From NCBI GenBank assembly GCA_965140765.1, contig OZ223307.1, positions 564,123-628,122 of the forward strand: a stretch of DNA of 64,000 bases. The letters are read 5' to 3'. The position numbers were made by a program, and so were the translations under genes. The notes under the pieces are model-generated. The model ran no database searches. It was not told the origin of the DNA and saw nothing but the letters and a program-made list of their open reading frames with translations. The stretch's first letter is position 1. Every line of letters begins with the position of its first letter. Positions 1-8,070 of the stretch are shown in pieces. Source of the DNA: Sunxiuqinia sp963678245. Its GTDB lineage: Bacteria; Bacteroidota; Bacteroidia; Bacteroidales; Prolixibacteraceae.

Positions 1-985
1 TATTATGAATGCCTACTCCAAACCCTCCCCCAATGTAAGCAACGTCTGCATACCGATAAATGCTGGACAGGATCCCAATAGTATCGATTATTAGAATGCG
101 CACGTTACACAGGTCCTGTTTACCGGCTTGTGTGTAACGGATAGCTTTTTCGGGGCACAACTCCAATAATCTTTTGATGTTACTTTCTTTGACTTCATGG
201 GGGGCAAAAATAATTTTTGTGTCGTGGTTTTGTTTGAGGAATTCAACCAGGCGCTCTTCGTCGGGTGCCCAGCTGCTCCCGGCAACAATTAGTTTTTGTT
301 GGTTTTTGAATTTCTCGATTAGTGGAAGCGTTTTGCTGTTCGATGCGATTTCTGCAACCCGGTCGAATCGGGTATCTCCGGTAATCGTGTAATTTTCTAT
401 CCCAACAACGGCAAGCAGTTTTGCGGAGGCTTCGGATTGCACAAAGAAATGACTGATCTTTTTCAGTGTTTTCCGATACCACTTCGCCCCGATACCGTTT
501 TTAAAGAAAAGCTGTTCTTTGCGAAAGATGGCCGAAACCAAATAAAGCGGGATTTTCTGTTGGCGGAGAAGACGAATGTAGTTGTACCAAAACTCATATT
601 TAATAAAGAATACCTTTTCAGGTTTCACCAACTGAATGAACCTGCGAGCATTTTTAGGAGTGTCTATCGGAAGGTAGCAGATGTAGTCAGCCTGCTCATA
701 ATTCTTTCTTATTTCGTATCCGCTGGGCGAAAAAAAGCTCAGTAGTATCCGGTAGTTGGGATGCTGTTTTTTGATTTGCTCAATTAGTGGCCGTCCCTGT
801 TCAAACTCACCCAGCGAAGCACAGTGAATCCAGATGATGGGTTTGCTATGATCAAGCTTTTCGTTTAGGTACGGAAAAGTCGTTTTTTGACCATTAAGGA
901 GCAGGCGGGCTTTTTCGTTGAACAAAGCTGAAACCCTTATGGCCAATATATAAAAACGAATACCAAGGTGATACAGAAAATCCAT
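1..985 (-). CDS. waaA: 3-deoxy-D-manno-octulosonic acid (Kdo) transferase, 3' part cut by window edge
   Basis: Translating the minus strand from the ATG at 983-985 gives about 328 codons open to the edge of the window, so the C-terminus is missing. The start reads MDFLYHLGIRFYILAIRV, a membrane-anchor helix. It is followed by features typical of WaaA/KdtA: IWIHCASLGEFEQGRPL with the catalytic-base Glu in the GEF motif, ILLSFFSPSGYE, PDN-like FFIKYEFWYNY, VSAIFR, TGDTRFDRV and, near the edge, ADVAYIGGGFGVGIHN. The family (GT30) transfers Kdo from CMP-Kdo to lipid A precursor at the cytoplasmic face of the inner membrane. It lies 57 bases downstream of rnhA on the same strand and may be co-transcribed with it. 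Identification is firm; only the end is unseen. Confidence 0.93.
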   Translation of the reverse strand, partial: MDFLYHLGIRFYILAIRVSALFNEKARLLLNGQKTTFPYLNEKLDHSKPIIWIHCASLGEFEQGRPLIEQIKKQHPNYRILLSFFSPSGYEIRKNYEQADYICYLPIDTPKNARRFIQLVKPEKVFFIKYEFWYNYIRLLRQQKIPLYLVSAIFRKEQLFFKNGIGAKWYRKTLKKISHFFVQSEASAKLLAVVGIENYTITGDTRFDRVAEIASNSKTLPLIEKFKNQQKLIVAGSSWAPDEERLVEFLKQNHDTKIIFAPHEVKESNIKRLLELCPEKAIRYTQAGKQDLCNVRILIIDTIGILSSIYRYADVAYIGGGFGVGIHN

Positions 986-1042
986 AGTTTGGCTGACTTA
1001 ATTCGATAGCAAAAGTAGTGAAATGTTTATGTATTGAATTGC

Positions 1043-1513
1043 TTAAGCTTGACTTTGCAGATACCCGACATCTTTTTTCAGGTTTGGCTCAAACGACGCT
1101 TCAACGGCAAGTTCATCGCACCGTTCATTCTCAGGAATATTAGCATGTCCCTTCACCCATTTAAAGCTGACTTGGTGTAGTTGATAAACTTTCAGGAAAC
1201 GAGTCCACAAGTCGACATTCTTCTTACCTTTAAAGCGCTTTTTCACCCAGCCCCACAGCCATTTTTTTTCAACTGCATCAACCACATATTTCGAGTCGGA
1301 GTATATGGTTACCTGGCAATTGGAAAATTTCAAAGCTTCCAGCGCTATAATTACGGCTAGTAGCTCCATCCGGTTGTTGGTTGTCAGCTCAAAGCCTTCC
1401 GAAATTTCTTTACGATGCTGTCCGGCAAGCATCACAACTCCGTAGCCGCCTGGTCCGGGGTTACCTCTGGCCGCACCATCAGTGTATATTGTAATGCGTG
1501 GTGAGTTTGTCAT
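1043..1513 (-). CDS. rnhA: Ribonuclease HI
   Basis: A 156-residue single-domain RNase HI, the usual length for the bacterial enzyme, which hydrolyses the RNA strand of RNA-DNA hybrids (R-loops, primers). The metal-binding carboxylates are visible as D12 in IYTDGAARGNPGPGG, E50 in NNRMELLAV, D73 in YSDSKYVV and D133 in ENERCDELA. The mobile-loop His is H123 in WVKGHAN. The basic handle WLWGWVKKRFKGKKN (about residues 85-99) used for substrate binding is present. It sits upstream of waaA on the same strand and downstream of a terminator that closes the S46 peptidase gene. The ATG at 1511-1513 starts right before the conserved first strand, so the start is secure. Confidence 0.97.
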   Translation of the reverse strand: MTNSPRITIYTDGAARGNPGPGGYGVVMLAGQHRKEISEGFELTTNNRMELLAVIIALEALKFSNCQVTIYSDSKYVVDAVEKKWLWGWVKKRFKGKKNVDLWTRFLKVYQLHQVSFKWVKGHANIPENERCDELAVEASFEPNLKKDVGYLQSQA

Positions 1514-1548
1514 GATTCAGTTATTTGGGGCAAATATACAAATAGAAA

Positions 1549-1575
1549 AGGGTGACCCTACTTTCTGGTCACCCT
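1549..1575 (-). terminator. Intrinsic terminator of the S46 peptidase gene
   Basis: Perfect 9-bp inverted repeat AGGGTGACC / GGTCACCCT with a 9-base loop. Read on the minus strand it is followed by a T-rich run (TTTTCTATTT). It lies 24 bases beyond the stop of the S46 gene. Confidence 0.75.
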
Positions 1576-1598
1576 CAAATTATATCGTATTCCAATTT

Positions 1599-3749
1599 TT
1601 ATTGAATGATGGTCATTTCTTCGATCAGATTGGTGGCACCGGCAAACTTGTCGATTGTCCAAAGAACAAAGCGAATGTCAACATTAATACACTTCTGGAG
1701 CTCCGGCTCAAAAGCCAGGTCGCCACTCATGGCTTCCCAGTTTCCATCAAAGGCGACTCCAATCAACTCTCCGCGGGCATTCATCACCGGGCTTCCTGAG
1801 TTACCTCCGGTGATGTCGTTGTTCGTAATAAAGCAGGTATGTAGTGTCCCATCCTCATCGGCATAGCGTCCATAATCCTCAGCATAGTACAGCTCTTTTA
1901 ACTTCTCGGGAACATCGAACTCATGATCACCCGGGATTTCCTTTTCAATATACCCCTTCAATGTGGTATAGTAACTGTATTGAACTCCGTCGCGAGGAAC
2001 ATAATCGCCAACGGTTCCATAGCTTAAACGCATGGTTGAATTGGCATCCGGGTAAAACTTTTTGTCCTTGTACATCTCCATCAATCCGGCAACAAACAAG
2101 CGTCTTCCAGTCAACAGGTCATCTGTGGTCATGTTCATCTTTGCCCCGATGATCGACATGATGTCAAACACTTCCAGCGAAGCCTGAAAAGCCTTGTCTT
2201 TTTTCAATGTCTTGAGCTTCGGGTTGTCCAAAAATTCTTCCAGTTCACTTCGGTCGGCAAAAATAGTTTTATCGAACATATCAGAAGTAAATTCCTGATA
2301 ATCGCCTTTATATTTCGAATGAATTTTATCGAGGAACGGAGGTCGGTATGCCGCAATCACATTGTTTTCGTATACCTTCAGTAATTTAGCCGTAATTTTC
2401 TCATCGGTTTTGGCATCATAATCCTTGTAGAACTCACCGAGCTCCGAGCGGATTTGCTTTATGCTTGCTTGAATCCGGTCTGTGTTATCACTTTTAAGGG
2501 CTTGGTAAAGCCCTTTGGCTCCATAGCTGAAGAAAAAGATCTCCGGACCTCGAACCATAGTTTCCACCAGGTATTCATAGGCTTTTTCGTCTCGTGTATC
2601 TTTGTAGCTTTCTTCAATCAAATCCAGGGCTTTGCCGTATTTTTCCTTACGCTCTTCGTTGGCATTCACCCAGTTTGTGAATTCTTTTTCAATCGCCTGT
2701 TTATTTTCAATAACATGCAAGGCTTTCAAGCCTTTGTTTTGCCCAATGCTGTATTTATAGTAGTTCGAGCTGCGGGCATATTTGGATGCATATTGAATAT
2801 TTGCTTTCTGACTGGTGTTCATGTAACCATTCAATATTTCCAGCTTTTTGCCACGGGCATCAATGCGAGCCTGGTTGGTTCCATTCATGGTGTATTGAAC
2901 ACCAAATGAAGATTTGTAACGGTTGGTGCTTCCCGGGTAGCCCATCACCATGGCAAAATCGCCTTCTTTATATCCTTTCAATGAAATTTTCAAGTGGTTT
3001 TTGGGTTGATAGGGAATATTATCTTCCGAATAGTTGGCCGGCTTTCCATCCGGTCCGCAGTATACTCTAAACATGCTGAAGTCGCCCGTGTGACGAGGCC
3101 ACATCCAGTTGTCGGTGTCACCACCAAATTTGCCGATTGATTTTGGTGGAGCTCCTACCAGGCGGATGTCTCGAAAAGTTTCGTAAACAAATAAATAGTA
3201 CCGGTTTCCTTTAAACAGCGCCTGAACTTTTGCATCATAGTGGGTGTCGTCAATGGCATCCTTCTCAATGGCGAACGAATTCTTTTGGATTTTTGCATTG
3301 CGCTCATCAAAGTCCATATCGTCGGTTACATTAACAAGAACCGAATCAGTTACATCTTCAACCCGAACTAAAAAAGAAGCTGTTTTACCCGGGTTGGGCA
3401 GCTCTTCTTCCTTTGTTTTTGCCCAAAAGCCATCGCGCAGGTAATCGTGCTCAACCGAGCTGTGCTCCTGAATTTCCCCAAATCCGCAATGATGATTGGT
3501 CAGTAACAGCCCCTCAGACGAGATAATCTCCCCGGTGCAGGAACCATGATCCAAGGCAACTACGGCATCTTTTAAACTTGATTTATTGATTGAATAAATA
3601 TCTTCAGCGCTTAATTCCAATCCCAACTTGTGCATATCGCCAATGTTCAGTTTCTGAATAAGCGATGGCAACCACATCCCTTCGTCGGCTATTGCTGCAT
3701 GCTGAAAAAGCAGGCCAAGACCAAGAAGTACTACATTAATCCTCTTCAT
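1599..3749 (-). CDS. S46-family dipeptidyl-peptidase, DPP7-like
   Basis: A 716-residue secreted serine exopeptidase of family S46 (DPP7/DPP11), close to the usual length of about 715. A signal peptide (MKRINVVLLGLGLLFQHAAIA) directs it to the periplasm, where the family removes dipeptides from peptide N-termini. The triad can be placed at H87 (LLLTNHHCGFG), D223 (WPRHTGDFSMF) and S651 (GGNSGSPVMN). The residue 18 after the catalytic Ser is Gly669 (AFDGNWE). In the family a Gly there goes with hydrophobic P1 specificity (DPP7), whereas DPP11 carries Arg and prefers Asp/Glu, so DPP7-like specificity is inferred. A Bacteroidota promoter lies 48 bases upstream and a terminator directly downstream, so it is probably monocistronic. 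Confidence 0.92.
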   Translation of the reverse strand: MKRINVVLLGLGLLFQHAAIADEGMWLPSLIQKLNIGDMHKLGLELSAEDIYSINKSSLKDAVVALDHGSCTGEIISSEGLLLTNHHCGFGEIQEHSSVEHDYLRDGFWAKTKEEELPNPGKTASFLVRVEDVTDSVLVNVTDDMDFDERNAKIQKNSFAIEKDAIDDTHYDAKVQALFKGNRYYLFVYETFRDIRLVGAPPKSIGKFGGDTDNWMWPRHTGDFSMFRVYCGPDGKPANYSEDNIPYQPKNHLKISLKGYKEGDFAMVMGYPGSTNRYKSSFGVQYTMNGTNQARIDARGKKLEILNGYMNTSQKANIQYASKYARSSNYYKYSIGQNKGLKALHVIENKQAIEKEFTNWVNANEERKEKYGKALDLIEESYKDTRDEKAYEYLVETMVRGPEIFFFSYGAKGLYQALKSDNTDRIQASIKQIRSELGEFYKDYDAKTDEKITAKLLKVYENNVIAAYRPPFLDKIHSKYKGDYQEFTSDMFDKTIFADRSELEEFLDNPKLKTLKKDKAFQASLEVFDIMSIIGAKMNMTTDDLLTGRRLFVAGLMEMYKDKKFYPDANSTMRLSYGTVGDYVPRDGVQYSYYTTLKGYIEKEIPGDHEFDVPEKLKELYYAEDYGRYADEDGTLHTCFITNNDITGGNSGSPVMNARGELIGVAFDGNWEAMSGDLAFEPELQKCINVDIRFVLWTIDKFAGATNLIEEMTIIQ

Positions 3750-3796
3750 TCTATATCAGTTAATTCAAAATATATAAGTCCACAAATAAAAAGCCA

Positions 3797-3826
3797 CAAA
3801 GATACTGATCTGTTGTTTACGGCAAA
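3797..3826 (-). promoter_or_regulatory. Bacteroidota-type promoter of the S46 peptidase
   Basis: On the minus strand the element reads TTTG-N18-TATCTTTG, matching the Bacteroidota -33/-7 consensus TTTG / TAnnTTTG. The -7 box is at 3797-3804 and the -33 box at 3823-3826. It is 48 bases before the ATG. The divergent gap 3750-4090 also holds the gltX promoter; nothing else was recognised there. Confidence 0.65.
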
Positions 3827-4011
3827 CGATTTTTTCAGCCGATGTGATTTTTATTCAAGCAATAGGTTGTCGAAAGGCCTTTTTCATTACATAAACGCGG
3901 CTACTTTTATTAATTTGAAATTAGCTTGACCACAACCGGCCGAATTAAGTGGTTCCCGATGGCTCTTCACTTTCAGGTAGTCGCTTGATTTTCGCCGGGT
4001 GTAAATTTCTC

Positions 4012-4019
4012 TATCTTTG
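4012..4019 (+). promoter_or_regulatory. -7 promoter element of gltX
   Basis: TATCTTTG matches the Bacteroidota -7 box TAnnTTTG exactly and lies 72 bases before the gltX ATG. A TTTC at 3990-3993 is a possible degenerate -33 box with an 18-base spacer. The same -7 octamer is used by the divergent S46 gene. Confidence 0.5.
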
Positions 4020-4090
4020 CAGTGATTTTTTTTGAAAAGAATATTCGAAGCAATCGAAATATTGCTTGACAACATTGAAATAATAAACGA

Positions 4091-5614
4091 ATGAATGCCA
4101 AAAAAGTAAGGGTGCGCTTTGCCCCAAGTCCAACCGGCCCCCTTCATATGGGAGGTGTCCGAACTGCTTTATTTAATTATTTATTTGCGAAAAAGCATGG
4201 TGGCGATTTTTTGCTGCGGATTGAAGATACCGATCAAACCCGCTATGTGCCGGGAGCCGAAGATTATATTTTAGAAGCCCTGCAATGGTGTGGGTTAAAT
4301 CCGGTTGAAGGCCCGGGAATTGGAGGCGAGTTTGGCCCCTATCGGCAGAGTGAGCGAAAAGCGATGTACCGTCAATATGCAGAGCAATTGATAGAAAGCG
4401 GGCATGCCTACTATGCCTTTGATACGCCGGAAGAGTTAAACCTATTGCGGACGGCAGCCGAGGCTAAAAAGGACGTTTTTTCGTACGACTTGCATACGCG
4501 CGGCCAGCTGAACAATTCCTTAACGTTATCAACCGATGAAGTACAGCAAAAACTTGCTTCGGGAGAACCGTACATCGTTCGGTTTAAAATGCCCGAAAAT
4601 ACAGATGTTGTTGAAAGAGACCTGATTCGCGGAGAGGTGAAATTCAACACCAATCAGCTGGACGATAAAGTATTGTTTAAAGCCGATGGCATGCCGACTT
4701 ATCATTTGGCTAATGTAGTCGACGATCATTTGATGCAGATTACTCATGTGATTCGCGGTGAAGAATGGCTACCTTCAATGCCCCTGCATATTTTGCTGTA
4801 CGAAGCATTTGGCTGGGGCGAAAACCGCCCGCAGTTTGCACACTTACCATTAATTCTGAAACCTACCGGAAAAGGGAAACTGAGCAAGCGCGATGGCGAC
4901 AAGATGGGTTTTCCGGTATTTCCTTTGCAATGGACCGATCCAAAGTCGGGTGATGTTGCACGTGGTTACCGCGAGGATGGCTATTTCCCTGAGGCCTTTG
5001 TGAATTTGCTGGCCTTGCTGGGTTGGAATGCCGGAACAGAGCAGGAATTTTTCAGCATGGATGAGTTGATTCAGGAATTTAGCCTGGAGCGAGTGGTGAA
5101 AGCCGGTGCTCGTTTTGATCCGGAGAAAGCCAAATGGTTCAACCGCCATTATTTTCAGCAAAAAGAGGATGCAGAATTGGCTGAAGCATTCAAGCCTATA
5201 TTGAAAGAAAAAGGCGTTGACGTGCCCAATAAGACTATTTTAAAAGTGGTTGGTTTGGTGAAAGAGCGTTGCGAATTTATTGCCGACTTGTGGGAGCAGG
5301 GAGACTACTTTTTTGTAGCTCCGGAAAGCTATGACGAGAAAACGGTAAAGAAAAAATGGAAAGCCGACACGCCCGAGAAGTTGCAGGAAATTATTCAGCT
5401 ATTTAAAGGGGTTGACGTATGGGAAGCCGCTTCAATTAAAGAGCAGTTCTCTAACTTTATGAACGATAAAGGCTGGGGATTTGGCATGGTAATGGTGCCT
5501 GTTCGGTTGGCCTTAGTGGGCGCCAGTGCCGGAGCAGACCTGTTTGATATTTGCGAAGTTATTGGACAAAACGAAACCATTCAGCGAATTGAGCGAGCTA
5601 TTGAAACGCTCTGA
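4091..5614 (+). CDS. gltX: Glutamyl-tRNA synthetase
   Basis: A 507-residue class Ic aminoacyl-tRNA synthetase that charges tRNA-Glu in the cytoplasm. The HIGH-type motif is in RFAPSPTGPLHMGG (H19-G22). The KMSKS-type motif is KLSKR at 263-267. Between them lie FNYLFAKKHGGDFLLRIEDTDQTR, with the glutamate-binding region, and the tRNA-binding VIRGEEWLPSMPLH. The C-terminal third (from about 330) is the anticodon-binding domain ending in ICEVIGQNETIQRIERAI. The length is normal for Bacteroidota GluRS. The gene stands alone between its own -7 promoter element and a strong bidirectional terminator. Confidence 0.97.
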   Translation: MNAKKVRVRFAPSPTGPLHMGGVRTALFNYLFAKKHGGDFLLRIEDTDQTRYVPGAEDYILEALQWCGLNPVEGPGIGGEFGPYRQSERKAMYRQYAEQLIESGHAYYAFDTPEELNLLRTAAEAKKDVFSYDLHTRGQLNNSLTLSTDEVQQKLASGEPYIVRFKMPENTDVVERDLIRGEVKFNTNQLDDKVLFKADGMPTYHLANVVDDHLMQITHVIRGEEWLPSMPLHILLYEAFGWGENRPQFAHLPLILKPTGKGKLSKRDGDKMGFPVFPLQWTDPKSGDVARGYREDGYFPEAFVNLLALLGWNAGTEQEFFSMDELIQEFSLERVVKAGARFDPEKAKWFNRHYFQQKEDAELAEAFKPILKEKGVDVPNKTILKVVGLVKERCEFIADLWEQGDYFFVAPESYDEKTVKKKWKADTPEKLQEIIQLFKGVDVWEAASIKEQFSNFMNDKGWGFGMVMVPVRLALVGASAGADLFDICEVIGQNETIQRIERAIETL

Positions 5615-5643
5615 AGTAGGCTGACTGACGATAACGAAAAAGT

Positions 5644-5671
5644 AAAACCCGGGATGGCGATCCCGGGTTTT
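5644..5671. terminator. Bidirectional terminator between gltX and the converging small-gene pair
   Basis: Perfect 12-bp stem AAAACCCGGGAT / ATCCCGGGTTTT closed by the 4-base loop GGCG. A-tract and T-tract flank it on opposite sides, so it can end transcription from both converging units. Confidence 0.9.
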
Positions 5672-5689
5672 GATTATCGAAAAGTTCAG

Positions 5690-5905
5690 TTATGCACTTT
5701 TCACTTTTAGCAACTCTTTATGCTTTTCACTCCATTCATGACAAGCTGCATAGGTTGCTTCGGCATACGCCGGGATCTCTTCAAAATCAGTTAACAAACG
5801 GTCTTCAATTAAGTCGTGAAGATCGCTGGCTTTTTGGCTGGCCCGAAACTTGAGTTTATTGACCAGCTTTTCCAGTTCGGCAATTTCCTCGGGACTCATA
5901 GTCAT
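5690..5905 (-). CDS. Small helical-hairpin protein resembling the CCE_0567 / Rop-like (PF05082) family
   Basis: A 71-residue acidic protein predicted to be two helices. The core ELEKLVNKLKFRASQKASDLHDLIED followed by FEEIPAYAEATYAA resembles the Rop-like family known mostly from nif clusters, which carries a K-L-(x)-A-(x)-DLHDL-E stretch and a later A-x-x-TY-A turn. In nitrogen fixers the family sits beside nifX/DUF269 and its role is uncharacterised. No nif gene is in this window. The stop of the 86-residue gene upstream lies 5 bases before this start, so the two form a small operon that ends at the gltX terminator. The family call is from memory of the motif and is moderately sure. Confidence 0.6.
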   Translation of the reverse strand: MTMSPEEIAELEKLVNKLKFRASQKASDLHDLIEDRLLTDFEEIPAYAEATYAACHEWSEKHKELLKVKSA

Positions 5906-5910
5906 CGGTT

Positions 5911-6171
5911 TTATTTTTCGTCGGAACTAATCGTTTTTATCGATGCAATTTTATTCCAGTCGTAGTAGGTGTTGCATATTTTTCCATCAGTCGATTCCGA
6001 CACCCAAACCACAGACTCCTCCAGAAAAATGGTAGCGTTCTCATAAATCACTCCTTCATTAATCTGAAGTTTAACTCCTTTTCGTTGCTTGCGCGACAAT
6101 GTTCCGTGTAAAGGCATCGTGGCATATTCCAATACCTTTTCCCAAGTTTGCTTCAATTCCATATTAATCAT
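5911..6171 (-). CDS. Small hypothetical protein, operon partner of the Rop-like gene
   Basis: An 86-residue protein of unknown function that I do not recognise. I take the ATG at 6169-6171 (MINMELKQTWEKVLEYA) as the start. The frame is open further upstream to 6216, but those 15 codons (MHHFWYAMLDCKLPK) do not look like a natural N-terminus. After the first helix the composition is beta-rich (GVKLQINEGVIYENATIFL, VVWVSESTDG, YYDWNKIASIKTI), suggesting a small barrel or sandwich. It has no signal peptide, so it is cytoplasmic. It ends 5 bases before the Rop-like gene, so the two are probably translated together, which is the only hint to function. Confidence 0.6.
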   Translation of the reverse strand: MINMELKQTWEKVLEYATMPLHGTLSRKQRKGVKLQINEGVIYENATIFLEESVVWVSESTDGKICNTYYDWNKIASIKTISSDEK

Positions 6172-6354
6172 TTTTGGCAGTTTACAATCGAGCATTGCAT
6201 ACCAAAAATGATGCAAAAAGAGTAAGTTCCTGAAAACGAGCTAGCCGATTCCTATAATCGCACGAAAATGTAGGATTCAAAATACGAAACCCACAAAAAT
6301 GTGGGAATCGGTCTCCCGGTTTGCAAGGCCGAAAAAAATCTAGATCGGAGAAGG

Positions 6355-6630
6355 ATAGAAAGGAACTGGGGTTTGCAAAAACGCCCCAACGCACACAACA
6401 AGAACAAGATCTTAGATCCAAGAATAAAGAACCAGGATCCAAAAGGGTGAAATAACGGCAACCTGCTGAAAGATTGCTTCACCTTGCTCGCAATGACGGA
6501 ACGAACGAAGCAATCTGTTTCGGACAATATTGGAACAATCTGCTAAAAAGATCCTGAAACAAGTTCAGGATGACGGGCTGTAGCATGGACCAATCAAGTC
6601 CCCCACTTCACCGGTAGGTGAAACGTCTGC
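6355..6630. repeat. Interspersed palindromic repeat cluster, copy 1
   Basis: This is the core of the 772-base non-coding gap 6172-6943. It contains a GGAACTGGGG(n)CAACAAGAACAAGATCTTAG module, a long inverted repeat AGATTGCTTC (6471-6480) / GAAGCAATCT (6507-6516) enclosing GCAATGACGGAACGAACG, a hairpin TCCTGAA-ACAAG-TTCAGGA (6552-6570) followed by TGACGGGCT, and a hairpin TTCACC-GGTA-GGTGAA (6607-6622). The same modules in the same order recur at 15.7-16.1 kb, and single modules recur at 6.8, 8.0, 21.9 and 23.0 kb. Short open frames here are accidental. Confidence 0.8.
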
Positions 6631-6784
6631 CCTACGAGGGTTTTGAACCAGAAAATAAGGGAAGGAAACAGCGAAGGGACTCGCTAAGAAAACCCTGTTT
6701 GACAACTGAAAGGAAAAGTTTGGTTTTCGGGGAGTGACTGACCCATAGTTTTCATTCAAAAGCATCGTCAGCCTTGATTCTTTT

Positions 6785-6870
6785 GGTTCCTTTTCTCATC
6801 GAAGGAGAAAAGGAACTGGGGCTTGGAGCAACGCCTCAACACCTACCTAAAGAAACAGCCCTAACCTCTT
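6785..6870. repeat. Partial interspersed repeat (GGAACTGGGG module)
   Basis: TTCCTTTTCTCATCGAAGGAGAAAAGGAACTGGGGCTTGGAGCAACGCCTCAACACC-type sequence (read at 6787-6846) matches the first module of the 6.4 kb and 15.8 kb copies and the copy at 23.03 kb. It is non-coding, between the small operon and the beta-barrel gene. Confidence 0.65.
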
Positions 6871-6943
6871 TTCAACCTTTAGCTTTATAACTTCTAGACA
6901 ACAGCGATTTACAAGCGTGATTCGTGGTACGCGACGGTATAAT

Positions 6944-7840
6944 TCAAAAGTAATAACGAAGCCCGCCCGACAGATCAAATGACGAGATGCTCTGAATTTC
7001 TTCATCCTCCAGATCGTACGTGCCGGTGTTAATGCCGTCGTCGTACTTCAGCTTGCCAAGACTTGACTGAAAGATACTCAGACTGACACCCACCGAAAGG
7101 CGGGGAGCCACAAAGTATTCCAGCCCCAGTTCCGAAAGGCCTCCAAAAGCCTTACCGGTCATCAGCAGGCTGGTCTCCAGCAGGGTGGCTTCATCCCGAT
7201 AGAAGGATATTCCCAAAGAAATCGATCCCGAAAAACGCAGCCGGTGATTGCGCGATAACGAATACTCGGCGTACAGCGAAGGACCCACAAAATTGACGTA
7301 CATGGTTTCCTTCAAGGGACCGTGATACAGGTTCACACCATCCTGCGGATCGAAGGTAGCCCAAACGTCCGCTGTCGATGTGAAGAAGCGATACTGCAAG
7401 CCCACCGCCAGATCCTGCTGCAGGTAATAGTGCAGGGAGGCCGACGACTGCCAACCCCACAGAATCTGGTCGAAGTAATCATCAATCTCAGCCTGCCGGA
7501 GACCCTGTCTCCTGAGGTTTTCCCGCCCGGGATCGGTGTCGCCCAGCATATAGCCTAAACCACCCGAGGCAGCCACCCGCCAGCGGTAGGGCTCCCCGTT
7601 TACAATTTCAGCAACCTTGCTCCCTTCATCATAAATAACCTCTTTGGCTTCCGAACGGTTGATTTTCCCTTTTGTTTTCACCCCGTTTTGTTCAACAGTG
7701 AAACGGATATAGTGTGCCCCTTGGTTGGTTATGGTACAGGAAATGGTGTCCTTTCCCCAGGTAATAATGCGGTCCTGGGCTTGCCCCCGAAAAGCAAGCA
7801 GTAGCAACAAAGCCGGGATGAGCAGGCGGAAGTATTTCAT
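6944..7840 (-). CDS. Outer-membrane beta-barrel protein with signal peptide
   Basis: A 298-residue protein with signal peptide MKYFRLLIPALLLLLAFRGQAQ, a short soluble N-terminal part (residues 23-85, DTISCTITNQGAHYIRFTVEQ-type beta strands) and then alternating amphipathic strands (YMLGDTD, SSASLHYYLQQDLAVGLQYRFF, SLYAEYSL, LRFSGSISLGISFY, LSELGLEYFV, LSVGVSLSIF). It ends in LRYYF, the C-terminal aromatic typical of outer-membrane barrels. The N-terminal part resembles the PF13568/OMP_b-brl-associated region in Bacteroidota, but I cannot name a family with certainty. Function is unknown; structural or transport roles are possible. A TATATTTG -7 box lies 36 bases upstream. Confidence 0.75.
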   Translation of the reverse strand: MKYFRLLIPALLLLLAFRGQAQDRIITWGKDTISCTITNQGAHYIRFTVEQNGVKTKGKINRSEAKEVIYDEGSKVAEIVNGEPYRWRVAASGGLGYMLGDTDPGRENLRRQGLRQAEIDDYFDQILWGWQSSASLHYYLQQDLAVGLQYRFFTSTADVWATFDPQDGVNLYHGPLKETMYVNFVGPSLYAEYSLSRNHRLRFSGSISLGISFYRDEATLLETSLLMTGKAFGGLSELGLEYFVAPRLSVGVSLSIFQSSLGKLKYDDGINTGTYDLEDEEIQSISSFDLSGGLRYYF

Positions 7841-7875
7841 TACATATGCTGTTATTGGTTAAACATTCGTTCACC

Positions 7876-7883
7876 CAAATATA
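7876..7883 (-). promoter_or_regulatory. -7 promoter element of the beta-barrel gene
   Basis: On the minus strand it reads TATATTTG, an exact TAnnTTTG match, 36 bases before the ATG at 7840. No clear -33 box was found at the right spacing. Confidence 0.4.
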
Positions 7884-7969
7884 GATAATAATCCCACATC
7901 CTAAAACCTATGTTTTGTCAATTTATTTACCGCTTCTTTACAAAACATTTTAGACTGAATAAAAGCAGA

Positions 7970-8045
7970 AACGTCATTGAGAACGCAGCGACGCAATCCA
8001 TTAGGTGTTTGAGAAAGAGTGCTTCACTACGCTGCCAATGACGTT
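7970..8045. repeat. Interspersed repeat bounded by a perfect 10-bp inverted repeat
   Basis: AACGTCATTG (7970-7979) and CAATGACGTT (8036-8045) are exact reverse complements bounding a 76-base element with GCAGCGACGCAATCC and GTGCTTCACTACGCTGCCAATG inside. It resembles the GATTGCTTC...GCAATGACG module of the other repeat clusters. Confidence 0.7.
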
Positions 8046-8070
8046 CTAATTGATCTACCTGACGATCCCT

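Noticed and set aside
1599..3749. DPP11 (acidic-specific) peptidase
   Set aside because: The specificity position carries Gly, not Arg.
6182..6765. Several open frames of 60-90 codons on the minus strand in the first repeat cluster
   Set aside because: They overlap the palindromic repeat modules, have no protein-like composition and differ in frame between copies.
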